DNA of 44,538 nt from a virus. The stretch lies in IMG/VR virus record IMGVR_UViG_3300030673_000013, positions 1 through 44,538 of that record; one strand, written 5' to 3'. The notes beneath the pieces were generated by a model. That model had not been told where the DNA came from. It did not search any database and saw nothing but the letters and a program-made list of their open reading frames with translations. Positions 40,184 to 44,538 of this stretch are shown here, in pieces (positions within the stretch are counted from its first letter, which is position 1; every line of letters begins with the position of its first letter). The position numbers and the translations under genes were made by a program.

Positions 40184-40230
40184 CAGTCTGGAAAAGTATC
40201 AATACTCATCGAAGGAGTCTTAAGCCAGAC
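40138..40230 (-). ncRNA. Candidate small RNA 2 (about 92 nt)
   Basis: A promoter at 40266-40237 predicts a start at about 40230, exactly where a GTCTGG...CCAGAC stem begins (40225-40230 pairs with 40186-40191). The transcript ends in a 12-bp terminator stem with a T-rich tail (40183-40137). No open frame or ribosome site is present. Function unknown. Confidence 0.5.
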
Positions 40231-40236
40231 ATCCCA

Positions 40237-40266
40237 ATCATACGGGGCACCGGCCTCTCTTGTCAA
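40237..40266 (-). promoter_or_regulatory. Leftward promoter of candidate small RNA 2
   Basis: On the minus strand a perfect TTGACA (40266-40261), an 18-nt spacer and TATGAT (40242-40237). Confidence 0.7.
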
Positions 40267-40270
40267 CAAT

Positions 40271-40292
40271 AAAAAAGCCCCCGCACCGAGGG
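40271..40292 (-). terminator. Terminator of candidate small RNA 1
   Basis: On the minus strand CCCTC-GGTGC-GGGGG, then C and T6. The stem is 5 bp with one G-U pair. Confidence 0.65.
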
Positions 40293-40407
40293 TATGTTCC
40301 GATGGGAGGGCGACGCCTATGCAAGGTGCCTGACGTTTGTGTGACTTCTGACGTTATGGTCTTTAAGTCGCAGGCTTACGCCTAAGCGACTCATGAAGTC
40401 CTATTGG
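40271..40407 (-). ncRNA. Candidate small RNA 1 (about 137 nt)
   Basis: A promoter at 40442-40414 predicts a start near 40407. The body contains a long hairpin with stem AGTCGC/GCGACT, inner stem AGGC/GCCT and a GTAA loop (about 40367-40392). A CTGACGTT direct repeat (on the plus strand at 40330 and 40348) lies downstream in it. It ends at a terminator (40271-40292). No open reading frame with a ribosome site is seen. Confidence 0.5.
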
Positions 40408-40413
40408 TAATCT

Positions 40414-40442
40414 ATTGTCTCACGAGAGGCGAATGAGGTCAA
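40414..40442 (-). promoter_or_regulatory. Leftward promoter of candidate small RNA 1
   Basis: On the minus strand TTGACC (40442-40437), a 17-nt spacer and GACAAT (40419-40414). The -10 matches consensus at four of six bases. Confidence 0.5.
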
Positions 40443-40473
40443 GCACTATTTTACTGACATCCCACTGACATCT

Positions 40474-40612
40474 TGTGTGGCACGGGATGCGCATGGTTTA
40501 TGTGTGGCACGGGATGCAACAAGTTTTTTGTGTGGCACAGGGTTCAACAAGTTTTTTGTGTAGCACGGGATGCAACAAGTTTTTTGTGTGGCACGGGATG
40601 CAACAAGTTTTT
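40474..40612 (+). repeat. Five tandem 28-bp repeats
   Basis: Units at 40474 (27 bp, diverged end), 40501, 40529, 40557 and 40585. The consensus is TGTGTGGCACGGGATGCAAC followed by AAGTTTTT. Copies 2 and 5 are identical, 3 and 4 carry a few substitutions. The array lies between the gene at 40867 and the small RNA promoters. Confidence 0.92.
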
Positions 40613-40703
40613 TGTTGACAGACATTTTATATTGAGAATTGCGCGCCGGGCCCGGTTCACCCCCCCAAAAAAATTCTTTCTGGTACATTTTCTGGCAGGA
40701 CTT

Positions 40704-40790
40704 TTTTGTCGTCGCACGAAACAATTTAGTCCTAGTATTCTTTTGTCGTCGCCTGAAACAATTCTTTCCCTGTATTATCTTGTCATCAAT
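40704..40790 (+). repeat. 37-bp periodic direct repeat, two good copies and one decayed
   Basis: TTTTGTCGTCGC--GAAACAATT occurs at 40704 and 40741; a third, weak copy (TTGTCATC) continues the same 37-bp phase at about 40780. It lies in the 3' flank of the gene at 40867. Confidence 0.75.
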
Positions 40791-40866
40791 TTATTCCCCC
40801 TCACAATTAAAAATCCGTTGCATGTGCGTACATTGCAACATGTATGCACATGCAATAACTGACTGC

Positions 40867-41529
40867 TCATGCTACCTTTACATACTGGCGGAGCATTGAA
40901 GCCCATTGTGTTGCTGTAATTGCGTCACGTGCTGAACACTTACCATGCAAATACTTTGCTTTATTGCGTAGTGATTCGTATCCCTTGCACGTCATAATCT
41001 TCTTGACCGGTACGCTTGATTGTACTATTGCCTTTAGTGCTTTGTAGCTTGTCTTTGATAGCTTACCAATATATGTGCCAATGTATGCCTTGATCTGTTC
41101 GTCCACATTATTAAGCATGAACGCACGCTCCACCGTATTGTTGTCCGTTGCAATATCCCATTGTACTTGAAGCGAGCCGTACACTTTAGCCATGCCTACT
41201 CTATGCACGCGCTTTACCGATACTGTTTTTTCATTGTTGTTTATGCGATTGATACGTGCTACTTCCCGCGATAATGCGGACGGTTTGGCGAGCGTGTTAC
41301 CATTGTCACCTACTTGCGAGTCTTCTAGTCGCTCTAGTGCTTGTATCATGTTCTTTGTTTCTCCGCGCCTAACTGCATTCTTCAAACAGCCTAACACGTA
41401 CCGAATGGACGCACCGTGTATATCTCCGTCCATTGTTTCGGCAATTTCCGCGATTTTTTCCGCTTTTTCGTCCGCTACTATAAGCGCAACGGCTTCAATC
41501 CTCAGCATTGTTTCCCTGTTAAAACTCAT
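40867..41529 (-). CDS. Unknown protein with an operator-controlled promoter
   Basis: A 220-residue protein. No family is recognised. It is helical and basic towards the end (KIMTCKGYESLRNKAKYLHG) and acidic near the N-terminus (IVADEKAEKIAEIAETMDG). AAAGGCGG precedes the ATG by about 6 nt. A consensus-quality promoter is followed by an 18-bp perfect palindrome at the transcription start, so the gene is almost certainly regulated, perhaps by its own product. Its composition is more AT-rich than the structural genes, like the right-hand operon. Confidence 0.75.
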   Translation of the reverse strand: MSFNRETMLRIEAVALIVADEKAEKIAEIAETMDGDIHGASIRYVLGCLKNAVRRGETKNMIQALERLEDSQVGDNGNTLAKPSALSREVARINRINNNEKTVSVKRVHRVGMAKVYGSLQVQWDIATDNNTVERAFMLNNVDEQIKAYIGTYIGKLSKTSYKALKAIVQSSVPVKKIMTCKGYESLRNKAKYLHGKCSARDAITATQWASMLRQYVKVA

Positions 41530-41542
41530 AAAATACCGCCTT

Positions 41543-41560
41543 TACAGTGAATTCACTGTA
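41543..41560. promoter_or_regulatory. Operator-like 18-bp perfect palindrome
   Basis: TACAGTGAATTCACTGTA covers about +1 to +18 of the leftward promoter at 41594-41566. Related AGTGAA half-sites and a TTCACTT-G-AAGTGAA palindrome recur at about 41728-41742. Confidence 0.75.
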
Positions 41561-41565
41561 CTTTC

Positions 41566-41594
41566 ATTGTAATGGTATATAGGTAACTTGTCAA
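41566..41594 (-). promoter_or_regulatory. Strong leftward promoter for the gene at 40867-41529
   Basis: On the minus strand a perfect TTGACA (41594-41589), a 17-nt spacer and TACAAT (41571-41566). Confidence 0.85.
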
Positions 41595-41647
41595 TAAAAA
41601 ACAAAATAAAAACAGAAAAAAAGCTGGCGTGCGTTTACTGGCTTGCC

Positions 41648-41706
41648 TTTGCGCTGGTGTCATCACTTCTTGCATTATATATATACTATGTATTCATATT
41701 TTTTTA
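41648..41706 (+). repeat. Left arm of a 59-bp inverted repeat
   Basis: Starts TTTGCGCTGGTGTCATCACT. It matches the reverse complement of 42118-42176 at 55 of 59 positions without gaps. It is preceded directly by TGCC. Confidence 0.95.
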
Positions 41707-41830
41707 GAAAAAGAGAAAAATAGTTATTTCACTTGAAGTGAAGTTACTGTTATAGTGAAATTATAGTAAAGGTGAAAATTTGCTTGAATTCTTTCAAAAA
41801 ATGTATCTTCAATATCCGTATATACATTGT

Positions 41831-41883
41831 GTATCGTGTGTATCGTGTGTATACATGTATCGTGTGTATACATGTATCGTGTG
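41831..41883 (+). repeat. Iteron-like 17-bp tandem repeats
   Basis: GTATCGTGTGTATACAT at 41840 and 41857, identical, with partial copies before (41831) and after (41874). Each full unit holds the palindrome TGTATACA. Confidence 0.88.
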
Positions 41884-41960
41884 TTCCTACTGTACTGATT
41901 GCATTATGTATATCTTTCGTATCGTTTATATCATTGGTATCCTATACAACAAAAAAACGC

Positions 41961-41989
41961 TTGACATAATATCTATATACCTTTATTGT
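41961..41989 (+). promoter_or_regulatory. Possible rightward promoter inside the inverted-repeat region
   Basis: TTGACA (41961-41966), a 17-nt spacer and TATTGT (41984-41989). The first gene downstream is at 42394. Confidence 0.45.
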
Positions 41990-42117
41990 TATATTTGATT
42001 TATAAACATTGTTTCAGCCCTTCTATTGCTTCTTTTTTGAAAAAATCCAATCGAATGCTACTAATCAAACAACGAAACAAACCGGAAACGGGGGGAACGG
42101 GAAAAAACACATAATCT

Positions 42118-42176
42118 TAAAAAAATGTGAATACATGGTATATATATAATACAAAAAGTGATGACACCAGCGCAAA
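42118..42176 (-). repeat. Right arm of a 59-bp inverted repeat
   Basis: Reverse complement of the left arm with four mismatches. It is followed directly by TGCC, giving a 4-bp direct repeat around the whole 529-bp unit. Confidence 0.95.
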
Positions 42177-42192
42177 TGCCCATTCTATATAG

Positions 42193-42210
42193 TGGTAAAC
42201 CGGTTAACCA
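42193..42210. promoter_or_regulatory. Operator-like palindrome before the rightward operon
   Basis: TGGTAAACCGGTTAACCA, palindromic except for one pair, with a perfect AACCGGTT core. It ends 22 nt before the TTGACA of the rightward promoter. Confidence 0.5.
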
Positions 42211-42231
42211 TTTTCTTCTTTTTGTTTTTTA

Positions 42232-42263
42232 TTGACATTTGTTACCCTAGAGAAACATATAAA
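42232..42263 (+). promoter_or_regulatory. Rightward promoter for the right-hand operon
   Basis: TTGACA (42232-42237). The -10 is CATATA with an 18-nt spacer or TATAAA with a 20-nt spacer. A start near 42270 would transcribe the entire structured leader that follows. Confidence 0.5.
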
Positions 42264-42311
42264 ATCAATTATTTTCACTAAATTCGTGATTATTTTTACA
42301 CTTCCTTAAGA

Positions 42312-42393
42312 ATTTGCCCCCTATATAGTGTACGGCCAATAAAACGCAAGCGTGAAACGCTTAGCACTGGCTAACAGCCTATAGGGGGCAAAT
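42312..42393 (+). promoter_or_regulatory. Structured mRNA leader, copy 1, sequestering the ribosome site
   Basis: ATTTGCCCCCTATA (42312-42325) pairs perfectly over 14 bp with TATAGGGGGCAAAT (42380-42393), which ends at the base before ATG 42394 and contains the only ribosome-site-like sequence. Inside lie a hairpin AAGCGT/ACGCTT (42348-42362, GAA loop) and a hairpin GGCT/AGCC (42369-42379, AAC loop). The same layout recurs before the next gene. It does not match a riboswitch class known to me. Confidence 0.65.
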
Positions 42394-42627
42394 ATGAAGC
42401 GTGATAATGAAACAAGTAGCGCAATGGTACTTAGTCAGTACTATTTGAGTGAAAAAATGCTTTTCAATGGTACTGACGATATGTTTCGTCAATGCTGGCG
42501 ACATATCAGTAAAGCATACCTTGTCAATGGAACATTACCCGTTGACCAGTCTGAATTGCATTGTGCTATTATGTCACTCGCTGAACGCCTAACACGTGCC
42601 GAAACACTTCTAACACGAACAGCGTAA
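42394..42627 (+). CDS. Small unknown protein, first gene of the right-hand operon
   Basis: A 77-residue helical protein (VLSQYYLSEKMLFNGTDDMF, then ELHCAIMSLAERLTRAETLL). The ATG directly follows the closing stem of the leader, so translation should depend on that structure opening. No family recognised. Confidence 0.75.
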   Translation: MKRDNETSSAMVLSQYYLSEKMLFNGTDDMFRQCWRHISKAYLVNGTLPVDQSELHCAIMSLAERLTRAETLLTRTA

Positions 42628-42633
42628 CACTGC

Positions 42634-42673
42634 ACAAAAAATCGTACTAACTAAATAAAACAAAAAATCGTAC
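42634..42673 (+). repeat. 14-bp direct repeat ACAAAAAATCGTAC, two copies
   Basis: Copies at 42634-42647 and 42660-42673, 26 bp apart, between the first gene's stop and the second leader. Confidence 0.8.
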
Positions 42674-42695
42674 ATAATTTTTACACTTTTTTAGC

Positions 42696-42778
42696 TGTTC
42701 GCCTGCTATATAGCGTACGGACAAAATAAACGCAAGCGTGAAACGCTTAGCATGGGCTAACAGCCTATCGGGGGAACA
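42696..42778 (+). promoter_or_regulatory. Structured mRNA leader, copy 2
   Basis: It shares with copy 1 the upstream TTTTTACACTT, TATATAG-GTACGG, the ACGCAAGCGTGAAACGCTTA hairpin and GGCTAACAGCCTAT. The outer stem is kept by compensating changes: TGTTC-CC-G (42696-42705) pairs with the GGGGGAACA region (42766-42778) although both strands differ from copy 1. It ends at ATG 42779. A TGC-TATATA extended -10-like sequence in this copy is an alternative explanation for part of the conservation. Confidence 0.6.
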
Positions 42779-42928
42779 ATGAGAACACTCATTATAGTGG
42801 TACACGGACTAACACGGTCTAAACATCCAATAACACGCCAATACACGGCTAGAACAGCCCTTGAAGCGCTGGTAAAGGCAAATAGTGAAGGTATCCGTAA
42901 TGTTCAATCTATACGGGTAAAAGGATAG
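42779..42928 (+). CDS. Small 49-residue protein behind leader copy 2
   Basis: Starts MRTLIIVVHGLTR and ends with NVQSIRVKG before TAG 42926-42928. It is basic, with a hydrophobic N-terminal strand. GGGGG precedes the ATG inside the leader stem. Its stop lies 3 nt before the next ATG. No family recognised; the conserved leader and tight spacing argue that it is real. Confidence 0.65.
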   Translation: MRTLIIVVHGLTRSKHPITRQYTARTALEALVKANSEGIRNVQSIRVKG

Positions 42929-42931
42929 GCT

Positions 42932-43192
42932 ATGAAGAAAACATACATTCATACTGAAGGCTTGAACGGAAAGACAATTTCCTTCCATATCTACGGAAAA
43001 TGTTTTTTGATTCTGGATTGCTACGGCTTCGGCATAGAATCAACGTCCGGAAGCACATGCAATAGAATTGCTTTCTATGATGGAAAATTTGCCAGTGACT
43101 ATAAGGTGAATAAGACTGTACTCAAGTTTTTACAAGGTAAAAACATACAAACAGTTATTGATAGAATGAAATACAAAGGTGGTGCCATATGA
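42932..43192 (+). CDS. Small unknown protein in the right-hand operon
   Basis: An 86-residue protein with AAAGGA before the ATG. Beta-rich N-terminus (KTISFHIYGKCFLILDCYGF) and a helical, basic C-terminus. Its stop overlaps the next start (ATGA). No family recognised. Confidence 0.72.
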   Translation: MKKTYIHTEGLNGKTISFHIYGKCFLILDCYGFGIESTSGSTCNRIAFYDGKFASDYKVNKTVLKFLQGKNIQTVIDRMKYKGGAI

Positions 43193-43539
43193 GAAAATGG
43201 GACAAATTAGTCGGAGAAGAAAGACTTGAAATGTACTTCAACGGCAGAAATTACCAACTATTGACCTACTGTGAACTGTCCGCAAAATGGCAGAAGGTAG
43301 CAGAGAAGGAATACGAATATCTTGGTGTTTTTGAAGACACGGGAGGATATTTTATCTATCGGAACTGCCTATATAATCTGTCAGATTTTATAATTGCCCA
43401 AAAAGACACAAGCTATACGACACTGACCGGCAGAACATTTAAGCCGCACGGCTACAAGGGTGATTCATACTTTTCAGGCGTTGCCGTGCAACTTGACAAG
43501 CACGGTGAATCCGTCAAGGTAGCCGAACTCTATTCATAG
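43189..43539 (+). CDS. Small unknown protein in the right-hand operon
   Basis: A 116-residue protein, translationally coupled to the previous gene (ATGA). Aromatic-rich (NRNYQLLTYCEL-like segments, YEYLGVFEDTGGYFIYRNCLY). No family recognised. Confidence 0.72.
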   Translation: MRKWDKLVGEERLEMYFNGRNYQLLTYCELSAKWQKVAEKEYEYLGVFEDTGGYFIYRNCLYNLSDFIIAQKDTSYTTLTGRTFKPHGYKGDSYFSGVAVQLDKHGESVKVAELYS

Positions 43540-43549
43540 GAGAATAGTC

Positions 43550-43894
43550 ATGCAGAAATTTCGATTGATTCATTACTACATCGTATGGAGGAATGCCAAG
43601 GACGGTTATGAAGTGGGTAACATGTCAGAAATTGCCGTCCTGAAGTTTGAAGAAACATGGCCGACTAACAGGGCTGTTTTTGACAGACTAAAGAAAATCG
43701 GATTCTTGAAGAAAACGACACGGGTCAATTCTGTCAGATTCGACGAAGCGGTCGACATGTACGAAATATTTGACCGCAAGGGTATACCCATATGTCGCCT
43801 AGAAGGCGCGGACGACACGGCAAAATGTTACCATATGGAACAGACAATAATGTATGGTCTTATGACGTACGCAAGTGTTATCGACGAGGAATAA
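43550..43894 (+). CDS. Small unknown protein in the right-hand operon
   Basis: A 114-residue protein with AGGAG before the ATG. Alpha/beta sequence with a central basic helix (RAVFDRLKKIGFLKKTTR). No family recognised. The 56 nt after its stop hold no further gene. Confidence 0.72.
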   Translation: MQKFRLIHYYIVWRNAKDGYEVGNMSEIAVLKFEETWPTNRAVFDRLKKIGFLKKTTRVNSVRFDEAVDMYEIFDRKGIPICRLEGADDTAKCYHMEQTIMYGLMTYASVIDEE

Positions 43895-43950
43895 GGAAAT
43901 GCCGACGGTGAAAGCGTCGAGCAGGCGAGCAAAGCGAGGCTCAAAACAAC

Positions 43951-44538
43951 ATGAAAACCGTAACACGTATTCTCTACACAATATCGGAATTGAAAGAGCA
44001 ATTTCCGAAAATCTACAAGAAGGTACTCGACGACCATCGAGACTGGAACACTGACTGCGACTGGTGGAACTTCACCTATTATGACATTAAGACGCTGTTA
44101 GGCTATTGCGGATTCACCGAACCCGAAATTGCTTTTTCTGGCTTCTCGTCGCAAGGGGACGGAGCGAGCTTTACCGGGACGTGTTACTACAGAGATATAG
44201 ACGTCATAAAGCTGACAGAGTATGCGCCGAACGAAGAAAAGTTCCGGCTCTTTGCGACAGACTTAAAGAATCTCATGAAAGATTACCCGGATAGCAGGGT
44301 AAAGCTCTCAAGGGCTGGTCATCGCTATGTACATGAGAACTCTATCGACTATGACCTTGAATATGAAGGCGAGGTATCCCGAGCAGGGAAAACGACAGAC
44401 GATATAAAACTAGCCTGTCAGGTTATCATGCGGGAAATCTATCGACGCCTTGAAGAAGAATACGATGATCTCCGAACCGATGAGAGGATTCATGAAGCGC
44501 TCGAAATAAACGAACGATATTTCGACGAGACCGGTAGG
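43951..44538 (+). CDS. Unknown phage protein, 3' partial at the window end
   Basis: An ATG at 43951 with GAGG about 11 nt upstream opens a frame that runs uninterrupted for 196 codons to the window edge. The stretch CGFTEPEIAFSGFSSQGDGA followed by FTGTCYYRDI is typical of an uncharacterised protein found in many phages, sometimes labelled a toxin-antitoxin stability protein. That label is not evidence of function. Acidic C-terminal part (RLEEEYDDLRTDERIHEAL-like). The true end lies outside. Confidence 0.75.
   Translation, partial: MKTVTRILYTISELKEQFPKIYKKVLDDHRDWNTDCDWWNFTYYDIKTLLGYCGFTEPEIAFSGFSSQGDGASFTGTCYYRDIDVIKLTEYAPNEEKFRLFATDLKNLMKDYPDSRVKLSRAGHRYVHENSIDYDLEYEGEVSRAGKTTDDIKLACQVIMREIYRRLEEEYDDLRTDERIHEALEINERYFDETGR

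Larger units (their letters stand above)
40104..40866 (-). other. Non-coding region between small terminase and the gene at 40867
   Basis: About 760 bp without a credible gene. It holds, from the terminase side: two promoter-hairpin-terminator units (40138-40266 and 40271-40442), a pair of ACTGACATC direct repeats (40453-40472), five 28-bp tandem repeats (40474-40612), a CCGGGCCCGG palindrome (40646-40655), a C7A7 tract (40660-40673) and a 37-bp periodic repeat (40704-40790). Its place next to the terminase also makes it a candidate for the packaging initiation site. Confidence 0.6.
41530..42393. other. AT-rich intergenic region between divergent gene blocks
   Basis: About 860 bp with no credible gene. 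It contains the promoter and palindrome of the leftward gene, a pair of 59-bp inverted repeats (41648-41706 and 42118-42176), iteron-like 17-bp repeats (41831-41883), a rightward promoter (41961), an AACCGGTT-centred palindrome (42193-42210), and the promoter and structured leader of the rightward operon. Strong AT bias, iterons and inverted repeats make it a candidate replication origin or master switch. Confidence 0.6.

Noticed and set aside
40646-40673. CCGGGCCCGG palindrome and C7A7 tract as a terminator or cos site
   Set aside because: The stem has no loop or U-run in the right place, and cohesive ends cannot be inferred without virion end data.
40704-40790. CRISPR array
   Set aside because: Only two good copies, repeat and spacer are not distinguishable, and no cas genes are present.
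40473-40862. 129-codon plus-strand and 92-codon minus-strand open frames over the 28-bp repeats
   Set aside because: They are translations of the tandem repeat (CGTGCNKFF units), without ribosome sites or domain features.
41772-41998. Open frames of 65-72 codons over the iteron-like repeats
   Set aside because: Low-complexity Tyr/Cys/Val repeats caused by the DNA repeat; no ribosome site.

Overview
The window is one contiguous stretch of a tailed bacteriophage genome. A contractile tail (sheath, tube, tape measure, baseplate J, spike) makes it myovirus-like. HK97-type head genes (terminase, portal, DUF2213 protease/scaffold, cement, major capsid) lie beside it. An apparent spanin pair and a lipoprotein signal suggest a diderm (Gram-negative-type) host. 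No host gene, integrase, tRNA or CRISPR array was seen, and the host cannot be named from sequence alone.

Layout: 1-7003 (+) is a replication module: a family A DNA polymerase interrupted by an intein, a PD-(D/E)XK nuclease, an SNF2 helicase split in two with its halves in reversed order, a membrane protein and small genes, closed by a strong terminator. 7006-12797 (-) holds a 20x20-residue repeat protein, tail-fibre accessory genes and a lysis cassette (cysteine peptidase, holin, nested spanin-like pair). 12891-13652 (+) is a single inserted gene with its own promoter, interleaved with a divergent promoter for the lysis side. 13649-40066 (-) is the head and tail operon, transcribed from small terminase towards the baseplate, with a -1 frameshift in the tail chaperone, two internal terminators and internal promoters. 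40104-40866 is non-coding: two promoter/hairpin/terminator units that look like small RNAs and two repeat arrays. 40867-41529 (-) is an unknown gene with an operator-like palindrome at its start site. 41530-42393 is AT-rich and holds a 59-bp inverted repeat pair, iteron-like repeats and promoters. 42394-44538 (+) is an early-type operon of small unknown genes, the first two each preceded by a copy of the same structured leader that can hide the ribosome binding site.

The most unusual system is the pair of inteins. The polymerase and the large terminase each carry an intein with intact splicing motifs. In both, the HNH homing endonuclease is not fused in frame: it is a separate gene nested inside the intein in a different reading frame, with its own ribosome binding site and stop. 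The intein frame stays open across it. Both nested genes occupy the same slot (from about intein residue 83-90 to the start of block F), yet they use different frame offsets and unrelated HNH proteins, which suggests the arrangement arose twice or is favoured.
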